A DNA stretch of 64,000 bases from Paenarthrobacter nitroguajacolicus (lineage in GTDB: Bacteria > Actinomycetota > Actinomycetes > Actinomycetales > Micrococcaceae), in the NCBI RefSeq assembly GCF_007786235.1, contig NZ_VNFK01000007.1:147085-211084 (forward strand). Reading direction: 5' to 3'. Within the stretch, counting starts at the first letter, position 1. Each line of letters opens with the position of its first letter. The notes under the pieces are model-generated. The model was given only the letters and a program-made list of their open reading frames with translations, was not told where the DNA came from and ran no database searches. The translations under genes and the position numbers were made by a program. This document shows positions 34,001 through 42,162 of the stretch, piece after piece.

Positions 34001-36799
34001 ATGGTTCACACTGCCCATCAAGCCGCCGATCTTGCCGCCGAACTGCGAGCCGATGTTCGCCGCGTTTCCACTCTGCTGGGCGAGTCCCTGGTACGGCAGC
34101 ACGGTCCGGAGCTGCTCCAACTCGTTGAGCAGGTCCGCCTGCTGACCAAGGAATCGAAGGAAGCCGCCCGCGGCGGCGCGGATGCCACCGGACCTTGGAG
34201 CGCGCACGACGTCGTTGCCCAGGTCCGCGAGTTGCTCGCCTCGTTGCCACTTGACCAGGCGACGGACCTGGTCCGGGCCTTCGCTTTTTATTTCCACCTC
34301 AGCAACGCGGCCGAGCAAGTGCACCGCGTCCGGGGACTCCGCACTCGCCAGGAGAAGGATGGCTGGCTGGCAAAGGCTGTTTCCGAGATCGCCGGCCAAG
34401 CAGGACCGCAGGTCCTGCAGGACGTCATCAACGAACTCGATGTACGCCCCATTTTTACGGCGCACCCCACTGAAGCGTCACGTCGTTCGGTGCTCGATAA
34501 GGTTCGGAAGCTGTCCGATGTCCTCGCCGAGCCCACTGCCGAGGGGACGTCCGCGAGGCGTCGCCAAGACCGCCAGCTTGCCGAGATCATCGACCAGATG
34601 TGGCAGACGGATGAGCTTCGCCAGGTCCGGCCCACTCCCGTGGATGAGGCGCGCAACGCCATCTACTACTTGAACAGCATCCTTACCGACGCCATGCCGG
34701 AAATGCTCACCGACCTCTCAGAACTCCTCGGCGAGCACGGCGTCGCCCTGCCGGCCAGTGCTGCGCCGATTCGCTTCGGCTCGTGGATTGGTGGCGACCG
34801 TGACGGCAACCCGAATGTCACTGCGGCCGTGACCCGTGAAATCCTGCAACTCCAGAACCAGAACGCTGTTCGCATCAGCATTGCTTTGATCGACGAACTC
34901 ATTTCGGTTCTCTCCAATTCCACCGCGCTGTTCGGGGCCGATCAGGAGTTGCTGGATTCGATCACCGAAGACCTCAAGAACCTTCCGGGGCTGGACAAGC
35001 GCATCCTTGAACTGAACGCGCAGGAGCCCTACAGGCTTAAGCTCACGTGCATCAAGGCCAAGCTCATCAACACAGGGCGTCGCGTTTCCGGCTCGACGTA
35101 CCACCAGCCCGGACGCGACTACGCCACCACGTCCGAGTTGCTGGCAGAGTTCGGCCTGCTCGAAGCGTCGCTGCGAAACCACTCGGCTGGACTGGTGGCG
35201 GATGGCGCCCTGGCGCGGGTGCGCCGGGCTATCGCTGCGTTCGGCCTGCACTTGGCCACGCTGGACATCCGTGAGCACGCTGACTACCACCATGATGCTG
35301 TTGGGCAGTTGGTGGACAGGCTCGGCACTGAAAAGCCGTACGGTGATCTGACCCGCGAGGAGCGCTTTGAGTTCCTCGGTGCGGAGCTGGCTTCCCGCCG
35401 CCCTCTCTCAGGCCATCCGATCAAGCTCGAGGGCACTGCAGACGGGACCTACGACGTCTTCCGCAGCATTCGCCAGGCACTGCACACCTATGGGCCCGAT
35501 GTCGTGGAGACCTACATCATCTCCATGACCCGAGGCGCCGACGACGTCTTGGCTGCAGCTGTCCTTGCCCGCGAGGCCGGGCTGATTGATCTCTTCGGCG
35601 CCAAGCCGCACGCCAAGATCGGCTTCGCTCCGCTGCTGGAGACTGTGGAAGAACTGCGCGCCTCGGCTGAAATCGTGGACCAATTGCTGTCCGATCCGTC
35701 GTACAGGGAACTCGTGCGTCTCCGTGGCGATGTCCAAGAGGTCATGCTCGGGTACTCCGATTCCAACAAGGAATCCGGAGTGATGACCAGTCAGTGGGAG
35801 ATCCACAAGACCCAACGCAAGCTGCGTGATGTGGCCGCCAAACACGGCGTCCGGGTCCGTCTGTTCCATGGTCGCGGTGGTTCAGTGGGCCGCGGCGGTG
35901 GACCCACCTATGACGCCATCATGGCCCAGCCCAACGGCGTTCTCGAAGGTGAAATCAAGTTCACCGAACAGGGCGAAGTGATCTCGGACAAATACTCGCT
36001 CCCTGAGCTTGCCCGCGAGAATCTCGAGCTGTCCTTGGCCGCAGTCATGCAGGGTTCCGCCCTGCACCGCACCCCGCGCACCTCGGAAGACGAACGCGAG
36101 CGGTTCGCCAACGTCATGGAGACCATCTCGGACGCCGCGTTCGCCCGCTACCGTAGGCTGATCGACGATCCCGAGCTGCCTGCCTACTTCCTTGCTTCCA
36201 CGCCGGTGGAACAGTTGGGATCGTTGAACATCGGATCGCGTCCCTCCAAGCGCCCGGACTCCGGCGCGGGACTTGGCGGCCTCCGCGCCATCCCGTGGGT
36301 GTTCGGCTGGACCCAGTCCCGCCAGATCGTCCCCGGTTGGTTCGGCGTGGGGTCAGGTCTGAAGGCTGCCCGCGAGGCCGGCAGCACGGATCAGTTGGTC
36401 GAAATGATGGACCGCTGGCATTTCTTCCGCTCTGTGATCTCCAATGTGGAAATGACGCTGGCGAAGACAGACATGGAGATTGCGGGACATTACGTTTCTT
36501 CGCTCGTCCCGGAAGAACTGCACCGGTTGTTCCACATGATCCGTGACGAGTACGAACTCACTGTCGCCGAAATCGAAAGGCTCACCGGCGAGACCGAATT
36601 GCTGGATGCGCAGCCTACGCTGAAGCGTTCCCTGGAAATCCGTGACCAATACCTTGACCCCATCAGCTACCTGCAGGTGGAACTTCTTCGCCGCGTTCGC
36701 GAAGAGTCGGTGTCCGGCGCCGAGATTGACGAGAGGCTCCAGCGCGCCATGCTGATTACCGTCAACGGTGTAGCTGCCGGCCTGCGCAACACCGGCTAG
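34001..36799 (+). CDS. ppc: Phosphoenolpyruvate carboxylase
   Basis: 932-aa PEPC, which carboxylates PEP with bicarbonate to oxaloacetate (anaplerosis). Conserved sites are [16 protein letters not shown] (catalytic His), [37 protein letters not shown] (catalytic Arg-rich loop), GSRPSKR and the C-terminal RNTG (usual QNTG). AAGGT precedes the ATG at 34001. A weak promoter-like TAAGAT lies at 33915. A nested inverted-repeat element at 36803-36893 follows and probably terminates the transcript. Confidence 0.97.
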   Translation: MVHTAHQAADLAAELRADVRRVSTLLGESLVRQHGPELLQLVEQVRLLTKESKEAARGGADATGPWSAHDVVAQVRELLASLPLDQATDLVRAFAFYFHLSNAAEQVHRVRGLRTRQEKDGWLAKAVSEIAGQAGPQVLQDVINELDVRPIFTAHPTEASRRSVLDKVRKLSDVLAEPTAEGTSARRRQDRQLAEIIDQMWQTDELRQVRPTPVDEARNAIYYLNSILTDAMPEMLTDLSELLGEHGVALPASAAPIRFGSWIGGDRDGNPNVTAAVTREILQLQNQNAVRISIALIDELISVLSNSTALFGADQELLDSITEDLKNLPGLDKRILELNAQEPYRLKLTCIKAKLINTGRRVSGSTYHQPGRDYATTSELLAEFGLLEASLRNHSAGLVADGALARVRRAIAAFGLHLATLDIREHADYHHDAVGQLVDRLGTEKPYGDLTREERFEFLGAELASRRPLSGHPIKLEGTADGTYDVFRSIRQALHTYGPDVVETYIISMTRGADDVLAAAVLAREAGLIDLFGAKPHAKIGFAPLLETVEELRASAEIVDQLLSDPSYRELVRLRGDVQEVMLGYSDSNKESGVMTSQWEIHKTQRKLRDVAAKHGVRVRLFHGRGGSVGRGGGPTYDAIMAQPNGVLEGEIKFTEQGEVISDKYSLPELARENLELSLAAVMQGSALHRTPRTSEDERERFANVMETISDAAFARYRRLIDDPELPAYFLASTPVEQLGSLNIGSRPSKRPDSGAGLGGLRAIPWVFGWTQSRQIVPGWFGVGSGLKAAREAGSTDQLVEMMDRWHFFRSVISNVEMTLAKTDMEIAGHYVSSLVPEELHRLFHMIRDEYELTVAEIERLTGETELLDAQPTLKRSLEIRDQYLDPISYLQVELLRRVREESVSGAEIDERLQRAMLITVNGVAAGLRNTG

Positions 36800-36802
36800 C
36801 AG

Positions 36803-36893
36803 ACGCTCTCTCACATCCAGCGGGCTTTTGGCGATCCCTCTCTCATTCGGTGAGAGAGGGATCCGCCCGGGGGTGTGGGATGTGAGAGAGCGT
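36803..36893. terminator. Mirror-symmetric repeat element with strong hairpin after ppc
   Basis: Inner hairpin: GATCCCTCTCTCA (36833-36845) pairs perfectly with TGAGAGAGGGATC (36851-36863) over a TTCGG loop. Outer arms: ACGCTCTCTCACATCC (36803-36818) and GGATGTGAGAGAGCGT (36878-36893) also pair perfectly. Each arm is thus two CTCTCTCA units 32 bp apart (36806, 36838) and its mirror (36851, 36883). It is the same family as the repeats at 1643-4700 and follows ppc by 3 bp. Confidence 0.88.
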
Positions 36894-36905
36894 TAGGGTA
36901 GTGGG

Positions 36906-37211
36906 ATGCCGTCGTTCCAGACCAAGTTGAAGATCACTGGCCTCAAACCGGGCAATGCACCTGAGTCAGTCATGGCCGCAGCCGTAGAAGCCTTGGAAAC
37001 CCGCCACCATGTGGAAGCCAACCAGCTGGATATCGTGGGTGGCGTCCCCCAGATCAGCCTGCGCTTCACGGTGAATGACCGCGACTACTCGGGTGAGAAC
37101 GACGAAGCCCGGACGTCGGCCGCCATGATGCGTGACGCCGTCGAGCGTGTTGCGGTGACCGGAAGCCTGTACGTGTTGCGCCGCAACCGCGGGCGCTGGG
37201 CCCCGGTCTAG
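36906..37211 (+). CDS. Small conserved-looking hypothetical protein
   Basis: 101-aa soluble protein (FQTKLKITGLKPGNAPESVM start; central VGGVPQISLRFTVNDRDYSG; C-terminal VTGSLYVLRRNRGRWAPV). Alternating strands and helices suggest a small alpha/beta fold. No family recognised. Its ATG lies 13 bp past the repeat element at 36803-36893, with AGGG as a possible ribosome site. Ends 10 bp from the convergent DedA gene. Confidence 0.6.
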   Translation: MPSFQTKLKITGLKPGNAPESVMAAAVEALETRHHVEANQLDIVGGVPQISLRFTVNDRDYSGENDEARTSAAMMRDAVERVAVTGSLYVLRRNRGRWAPV

Positions 37212-37221
37212 AAGGTCGGCG

Positions 37222-37854
37222 CTACTCGGGTTGGGGCACGTCGCCGTCGTATGGTTCATCCACGGGTGACCGGGTTCCGCGTCGCCGCGTAACGATCAAC
37301 CCGACCACTACGCCGATCACCAGTCCGACGCCCACGCCAATCAGGGAGCTGGCCCAGAAGGGGAGCTTGGTGGTGGAACCGGTGAAGTAGCCCAGGCCCA
37401 CTTGCCATACCGCCCACAGCACCGCCCCCAATCCGGCGCAGAGGGAAAACCCGCGGACCGAAACGTTGGCAATGCCCGCAGCGGAGGAGGTGGCGAGCCT
37501 GCCGCCGGGGATGAAACGAGCGCCGATGATGGCACCGTAGGTTGAGGATCGGCCGGCTTTCGCGATGGCCTCATGGATTCCGCGATGGATTCTGCGGCCC
37601 CACGACCAGCGGTCCAGGACGTGACTGATGCGCCGCTTGAAAAGCATGAACACGGCCATGTCGCCAAGCCAGGAAGCGAACGCGGCCAAGAACAGGATCA
37701 GCCAGAAGTTGGCGTGACCGTCGGCGGCCAGGGCTCCACCGGTGATGACCACCATCTCGGAAGGGATCGGCGGGAAAATGGCGTCGCCCAGCACAATGGG
37801 GACGATCCACAGGTAAATTGCGGATCCCCACGTCTCGGGGGCGGTGAAGTCCAT
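37222..37854 (-). CDS. DedA-family membrane protein
   Basis: 210-aa DedA/SNARE-associated family protein with about five TM segments. Characteristic are FPPIPSEMVVITGGALAADG, the region ASWLGDMAVFMLFKRRI, and GARFIPGGRLATSSAAGIANV (the conserved R-F-x-PG motif). DedA proteins are linked to lipid-carrier or proton-coupled membrane homeostasis. ATG at 37854 chosen; longer frames run into the divergent macrodomain gene. C-terminal tail is acidic (PVDEPYDGDVPQPE). Confidence 0.87.
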   Translation of the reverse strand: MDFTAPETWGSAIYLWIVPIVLGDAIFPPIPSEMVVITGGALAADGHANFWLILFLAAFASWLGDMAVFMLFKRRISHVLDRWSWGRRIHRGIHEAIAKAGRSSTYGAIIGARFIPGGRLATSSAAGIANVSVRGFSLCAGLGAVLWAVWQVGLGYFTGSTTKLPFWASSLIGVGVGLVIGVVVGLIVTRRRGTRSPVDEPYDGDVPQPE

Positions 37855-37908
37855 GGGCACAAGGTACCGCACTTGCCGCTCATGCCGCGCCGGCGCCAGA
37901 CTGGCGGC

Positions 37909-38448
37909 ATGCGAATCGACATCCTGCACGACGACATCACCAAGCGCACTGTGGACGTGATCGTTAACGCGGCCAACTCTTCTCTGCTCGGTGGAGGGGG
38001 AGTGGACGGTGCCATTCACCGCGCCGCCGGCCCGGACCTTCTTGAGGCATGCCGAGAATTGCGTCGGACGGAACTGCCTGCCGGCCTGCCGGTGGGTGCC
38101 GCCGTCGCGACGCCTGGCTTCCGCCTCCCGGCACGCTGGGTGATCCATACCGTGGGACCCAATCGGCACGCCGGGCAGACCGATCCGGCGCTGCTCTCGT
38201 CCTGCTTCCGGGAAAGCCTGAAGGTGGCAGCGGAGCTTGGTGCGCGCTCCCTCGCGTTCCCGGCGATCAGCGCCGGAATCTACGGTTGGGACGCCCGTCA
38301 GGTTGCCGAAAAAGCGTTCGACGTCGTGAGGTCCTTCTCGTCGTCAGCGTCTGTAGGTGCCGCTCCGGACAGCCCGCTGGAGGTGGTGGAGTTCGTGCTG
38401 TTTTCGGAGGAGACCACAGCGGTCTTCCGGTCCGTGTTTGAATCCTGA
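37909..38448 (+). CDS. Macrodomain protein (O-acetyl-ADP-ribose deacetylase-like)
   Basis: 179-aa single macrodomain. ADP-ribose-binding features: DDITKRTVDVIVNAANSSLLGGGGVDGAIHRAAGPDLLEAC, cited by position residues 9-49, and FPAISAGIYGWDARQVAE. This matches YmdB-type macrodomains that hydrolyse O-acetyl-ADP-ribose or reverse ADP-ribosylation. ATG at 37909 begins the domain. Divergent from the DedA gene (54-bp gap) and convergent with the RluA gene (12-bp gap). Confidence 0.9.
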   Translation: MRIDILHDDITKRTVDVIVNAANSSLLGGGGVDGAIHRAAGPDLLEACRELRRTELPAGLPVGAAVATPGFRLPARWVIHTVGPNRHAGQTDPALLSSCFRESLKVAAELGARSLAFPAISAGIYGWDARQVAEKAFDVVRSFSSSASVGAAPDSPLEVVEFVLFSEETTAVFRSVFES

Positions 38449-38460
38449 CCGGCGGAAGGG

Positions 38461-39393
38461 TCAGCCGTGGGCTTCGCTGAGCTCGAGCTGGCTCCGGTAT
38501 TCAACGGGCTGCTTGGTGATGGGGTCCACGAACGTGATGCCGCGGGCCAGCAGCTGGAGTGGCTTGCCGTAGTCGTCCGGGGCCTTGTCCAGCAGATCCG
38601 GGTAGAAGGCATCGTTGACGATACCCAGCCCGAGCGAGGCCATGTGCACCCGGAGCTGGTGCGTCTTTCCCGTGTGCGGCTCCAAGCGGTAGAGCGCGCG
38701 CTGGTGAGTGCCGGCGTCGAACGTTCTTGTCTGTTCAATGCGCGTCTCCGCATTCGGTTCGCCGTCGATGACTTCGGCCAGCAGGTAGCTGCGGGACTTG
38801 GTCATCCGGTTGCGGACGGTGGCGGGAAATTCGATGGCGGGAAAACCTGCCGCCGGTGCCGCGGCGGACACGCACTCGTATTCCTTCCGGACCTGGCGTT
38901 TCTCGAAGAGCACCTGGTACTTGCCGCGCGTTTCCGGGTTGGTGGAGAGCAGCAGCAGGCCGGCGGTCATGCGGTCCAGGCGGTGCATGGGGATGAGGTC
39001 CGGGAGATCCAGCAGGTTCCGGAGCCGGACCAAGGCTGACTCTTGGATGTACGTGCCGCCGGGCGTGGTGGGGAGGAAGTGCGGCTTGTCCACCACCAGG
39101 ATGTGCTCGTCCTGGTGCAGGATGTTGATCTCCACCGGCAACCGCGTCTCCGGCGGGAGGGTGCGGTAGTACCAGATGAAGGTGTGGTCCTCCAGCTTAG
39201 TGCTGCGGTCCAGCGGTACACCGCCTTCGCCCACGATTTCGCCGGCGTCGAACCGGTCCTCGATGCCCTGGGGATCGATGTGTCCCCAGCGGTGCATCAT
39301 GTAGTCCATGGCGGTGGTCCATGGGCCCTCGTCCGGCAGGCGCAGGCGAGTGGCGTTCACGCCGTCGCGCACGGGGAGGGGGGATTGCATCAC
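38461..39393 (-). CDS. RluA-family pseudouridine synthase
   Basis: 310-aa RNA pseudouridine synthase. The catalytic Asp is in MHRLDRMTAGLLLLS (HRLDxxTSG-type motif with A for S); VVDKPHFLPTTPGG and THQLRVHMASLG are also typical. N-terminal part has MDYMMHRWG and an S4-like stretch, and an IWYYR segment. It may modify 23S rRNA or tRNA; the exact site cannot be told. Two adjacent ATGs (39393, 39390) could be used. Confidence 0.9.
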   Translation of the reverse strand: MMQSPLPVRDGVNATRLRLPDEGPWTTAMDYMMHRWGHIDPQGIEDRFDAGEIVGEGGVPLDRSTKLEDHTFIWYYRTLPPETRLPVEINILHQDEHILVVDKPHFLPTTPGGTYIQESALVRLRNLLDLPDLIPMHRLDRMTAGLLLLSTNPETRGKYQVLFEKRQVRKEYECVSAAAPAAGFPAIEFPATVRNRMTKSRSYLLAEVIDGEPNAETRIEQTRTFDAGTHQRALYRLEPHTGKTHQLRVHMASLGLGIVNDAFYPDLLDKAPDDYGKPLQLLARGITFVDPITKQPVEYRSQLELSEAHG

Positions 39394-39505
39394 CGAATGA
39401 TTCTACTTTGCCTGCGTTGTGAGGCCTGCTTTGCGTCCAATTCGTGGCTGAAAGCGCGCAGAAGAGGCCCCACAACAGATGCAGCTTCCGAACATAAAAA
39501 AGTTC

Positions 39506-39535
39506 TTGACAATAAAAGTTGTCGGTGGCCATACT
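39506..39535 (+). promoter_or_regulatory. Promoter and operator of arsR-like gene
   Basis: TTGACA (39506-39511) and CATACT (39530-39535) separated by 18 bp. The -10 box ends 6 nt before the ATG at 39542, so the mRNA is probably leaderless. The interrupted palindrome GACAA-TAAAAG-TTGTC (39508-39523) overlaps the -35 box and is a likely operator for the gene's own product. Confidence 0.7.
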
Positions 39536-39541
39536 GGAAGC

Positions 39542-40177
39542 ATGTTGGACATCGAAGTGATTGAGGACCCGGCTGCGGCGGAAGCGTCGTTGGACCCCAT
39601 CCGCACCCGCATCCTCCAGGAACTCGCTGAACCCGCGTCGGCCACGCAACTGGCCACCAAAGTTGGGCTGCCCCGCCAAAAGGTGAACTACCACCTCAAA
39701 GCCCTGGAACGCCACGGCCTGGTGGCATTGGTGGAGGAGCGCAGGAAGGGCAACGTTACCGAGCGCGTCCTGCAGGCGACGGCGGCCTCCTACCTCATCT
39801 CGCCGGTGGCGTTGGCGTCCGTGGCGCCGGACCCGCGGCGTTTCTCGGACCGGTTCTCCGCTTTCTGGCTCCTCTCGCTGGCCTCCCGGACAGTACAGGA
39901 GATGGGCAAGCTCATCGCTGGCGCTGCCGTGGCCAAGAAGAAGCTGGCCAGTTTCGCTATCGACGGCGAGATCACGTTCCGCTCCGCCTCAGAACGCGCA
40001 GCGTTCGCCGAAGAGCTCGGCGTAGCGGTGACGCAGCTCGTGGATAAGTACCACGACGACGGTGCTGCCGCAGTGGCGGGCGGCGCACGAAAGCACCGGC
40101 TCGTCGTCGTACTTCACCCCGCACTCAAGACCCCTTCAACTGAAGTCACAGCAGAAAAGGACCACAACAATGACTGA
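39542..40177 (+). CDS. ArsR-type winged-helix regulator
   Basis: 211-aa regulator with a winged helix in the first 95 residues (LDPIRTRILQELAEPASATQLATKVGLPRQKVNYHLKALERHGLVALV is the region, about 17-64, followed by the wing ERRKGNVTERVLQ). The C-terminal half is helical and unlike short ArsR metal sensors; no metal-binding Cys cluster. ATG at 39542 has no Shine-Dalgarno but lies 6 nt after a -10 box, so it looks leaderless. Overlaps the SRPBCC gene by 8 bp, the common ArsR-SRPBCC pairing. Confidence 0.85.
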   Translation: MLDIEVIEDPAAAEASLDPIRTRILQELAEPASATQLATKVGLPRQKVNYHLKALERHGLVALVEERRKGNVTERVLQATAASYLISPVALASVAPDPRRFSDRFSAFWLLSLASRTVQEMGKLIAGAAVAKKKLASFAIDGEITFRSASERAAFAEELGVAVTQLVDKYHDDGAAAVAGGARKHRLVVVLHPALKTPSTEVTAEKDHNND

Positions 40178-40862
40178 CAACCGTAAATTCGAAATCGTCG
40201 CGGACACCGAACTGCCCGGCACTCCGGAGCGAGTGTGGGAAGCGGTCACCAAGGGTACGCCGGCGTGGATGTTCCCCACTGATCAGTGGCCGGACGTGAA
40301 AACGGTCCAGGAATACCCGGGTCATCTGGTGTCCCGGATGGACGGTCCGGACGGCTGGTTCAACCAGCTGGAACACGTCCTGGAACCTGCGGAAGGCGGC
40401 CGCGCCAAGCTGCACTACGTCCACAGTGGGATCTTCGCCGACAACTGGGACGAGCAGTACGACGGCGCCAGCAAGCACACCGAGTTCTACCTCCATACGC
40501 TGGGCCAGTACCTGCAGTACTTCGACGGCAAGCCAGTGGTATTCACGGACATCCAGTCGCCTGCTTCGTCGCAGACGCCCGGTGGATTTGTGCAGCTGAA
40601 GCAGGCTTTGGGGGTGGACGGCGTCGCTGCTGGCTCGGCTTTTGAGGTGGAGCTCGACGGCGTGGGGCGGCTGAGCGGCGAGGTGGACTTCTCCAACGAG
40701 AACTTCCTTGGGCTGCGGACGTCGGACACGCTCTACCGCTTCTTTGGCCGGAACGCGTTCGGGGCACCCGTGGGCATGACGGTGCACGACTTCAGTGGCT
40801 CGGGGGATTCCGAACTCACGGCGAAGGCGTGGACCGGGTTCCTGGAGAAGGTGTACGCGTAA
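40170..40862 (+). CDS. SRPBCC / AHSA1-type START-like protein
   Basis: 230-aa protein with the START-like fold (TELPGTPERVWEAVTKGTPAWMFP opening; TEFYLHTLGQYLQYFDGK long helix) followed by a half-length second domain (GRLSGEVDFSNENFLGLRTSD). Same two-part layout as 8189-8899, so they may be paralogues. AAAAGG precedes the ATG at 40170, which lies inside the last codons of the ArsR-type gene. Probable target of that regulator; ligand unknown. Ends at palindrome copy B. Confidence 0.78.
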   Translation: MTDNRKFEIVADTELPGTPERVWEAVTKGTPAWMFPTDQWPDVKTVQEYPGHLVSRMDGPDGWFNQLEHVLEPAEGGRAKLHYVHSGIFADNWDEQYDGASKHTEFYLHTLGQYLQYFDGKPVVFTDIQSPASSQTPGGFVQLKQALGVDGVAAGSAFEVELDGVGRLSGEVDFSNENFLGLRTSDTLYRFFGRNAFGAPVGMTVHDFSGSGDSELTAKAWTGFLEKVYA

Positions 40863-40875
40863 GGGGTACTCGCCC

Positions 40876-40935
40876 AACTGGCTGGCATTAGTGGTTGTTT
40901 TCAGCGCTGAGAACAACCACTAATGCCAGTCAGTT
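40876..40935. repeat. Convergent-gene palindrome, copy B
   Basis: CTGGCATTAGTGGTTGTT (40882-40899) and AACAACCACTAATGCCAG (40912-40929) pair perfectly over 18 bp. The 12-base centre itself contains the palindrome TCAGCGCTGA, so nearly the whole 48 bp is symmetric. Located between the convergent SRPBCC and TetR genes. Confidence 0.92.
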
Positions 40936-40940
40936 TCCGT

Positions 40941-41516
40941 TTAAGGGGCCCAAGCGCGCGCCACGGACTCGAGCGCGGCTTCGTAGATTCCCGACCAGTC
41001 CGTTGCGGGGTGGTTCATCTGGGCCAACTCCAAAGCAACCAGCCCGTGCACCTGGCCCCAGATGGCCATCGCCACCACTGCGGGGTCGTCGGTCCGGAGC
41101 CGCCCCGCCGCCTGTGCTGCGGTGACGGCCTCCACCAGGGGGAGCATCGAGTCGGAGGCGACTTCCGGCGTCGGACTGCAATCAATATAGGCAGCCAAAG
41201 CGCCGCCAAACATGAGGCGGTAGAGGGCTGGATGCTCCAGCGCCCAAACGCGGTACGCCCGGCCGAGTTCCAAGAGCCCGCCGGTGGCGGCCTCCCGTTG
41301 GGATTCGCCGAAGGACCGGAAACCGTGGTCGACGGCGGCCGTCAACAGTTGTGCTTTCCCGCCGAACAGCGAGTAGATCGCCGTGGTGGACGTGTCCGCA
41401 GCGGCAGCGACGTCGCGGAGAGTCACGCGTGCCGGTCCCTCGCGGTCCACGAGTTCGGCCGTGACGGCCAGAAGCCGCTGCTGGACGTGCTGATCATGAA
41501 CGATGGGTCTTGCCAT
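40941..41516 (-). CDS. TetR-family transcriptional regulator
   Basis: 191-aa regulator. Helix-turn-helix at about residues 10-55 (RLLAVTAELVDREGPARVTLRDVAAAADTSTTAIYSLFGGK is that region), then a helical domain with LGRAYRVWALEHPALYRLMFGG, resembling the TetR C-terminal type WHG/TetR_C_25. ATG at 41516 directly follows GGAGG with only one base between, an unusually close spacing. Divergent from the DUF4188 gene with an operator-like repeat cluster in the gap (41527-41562), so it probably represses both. Confidence 0.85.
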   Translation of the reverse strand: MARPIVHDQHVQQRLLAVTAELVDREGPARVTLRDVAAAADTSTTAIYSLFGGKAQLLTAAVDHGFRSFGESQREAATGGLLELGRAYRVWALEHPALYRLMFGGALAAYIDCSPTPEVASDSMLPLVEAVTAAQAAGRLRTDDPAVVAMAIWGQVHGLVALELAQMNHPATDWSGIYEAALESVARAWAP

Positions 41517-41526
41517 GCCTCCAAGT

Positions 41527-41562
41527 GTTTCATAACATTGTTTCATAACAACGTTATGAAAC
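41527..41562. promoter_or_regulatory. Operator cluster: two direct and one inverted GTTTCATAAC
   Basis: GTTTCATAAC occurs at 41527-41536 and 41540-41549 (13-bp period) and inverted as GTTATGAAAC at 41553-41562. The last two form a perfect palindrome with a 3-bp centre. It lies between divergent TetR and DUF4188 genes, fitting a shared TetR operator. Confidence 0.75.
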
Positions 41563-41604
41563 CTCACCACAGGAACTTGGCGGTTCCCCAACCGAAGGAT
41601 TCAC

Positions 41605-42102
41605 ATGGCACAGGAGATCTTCCCCGGACGGTTCACCGCGGAAATCGGGCGCGACACAGTGACCGTCTTCCTCATCGGGATGCGGGCCAATCGGTGGTGG
41701 AAGACGGGCCGCGTAGCAAAAGTGGCGTCGGCAATGCCCAAGATGATGCAGCACCTCGCCGCGAATCCGGAGGCGGGCCTGCTGGGCAGCGAGCAGTGGT
41801 TTGGGCGGACCACCGTCCTGCTCAGCTACTGGGAAAGCCCGGAGCACTTGAGGCGCTTCGCCGCGGACAGGGATTCACCGCATCTGGGTCCGTGGCGGAA
41901 GTTCATGAAGGAGATTGCCGGCAGCGGAGACGTTGGCGTGTGGCACGAGACGTACCAGGTGCCGGCGTCGGGAATTGAGGTGGTGTACAACGGCATGCCG
42001 CTGTTTGGCCTGGCCAAGGCAACCTCGCACGTTCCCGTAGGGCCCGGCAGCAATACTGCGAAACAGCGCATGGGTTCGGCCGCGCGCGAGTCTGCCAAGT
42101 AG
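41605..42102 (+). CDS. DUF4188 family (monooxygenase-like) protein
   Basis: 165-aa protein of the DUF4188 group with a dimeric alpha/beta-barrel look: TVTVFLIGMRANRWWKTGRVAKV, GSEQWFGRTTVLLSYWESPEHLRRFAAD, GVWHETYQVPASGIEVVYNGMP. Some members are annotated as monooxygenases or phenylacetaldoxime dehydratase-like; function here unknown. Probably controlled by the divergent TetR regulator. Ends at palindrome copy C. Confidence 0.83.
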   Translation: MAQEIFPGRFTAEIGRDTVTVFLIGMRANRWWKTGRVAKVASAMPKMMQHLAANPEAGLLGSEQWFGRTTVLLSYWESPEHLRRFAADRDSPHLGPWRKFMKEIAGSGDVGVWHETYQVPASGIEVVYNGMPLFGLAKATSHVPVGPGSNTAKQRMGSAARESAK

Positions 42103-42103
42103 C

Positions 42104-42158
42104 TGACAATAGTGGTTGTTCTCAGCGCTCAGAACAACCACTAATGCCAGTTAGTTGG
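42104..42158. repeat. Convergent-gene palindrome, copy C
   Basis: TAGTGGTTGTTCT (42110-42122) and AGAACAACCACTA (42131-42143) pair perfectly around CAGCGCTC; right flank TGCCAGTTAGTTGGG matches copies A and B, while the left flank (GCTGACAA) is decayed. Located between the convergent DUF4188 and MocR genes. Confidence 0.9.
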
Positions 42159-42162
42159 GATG

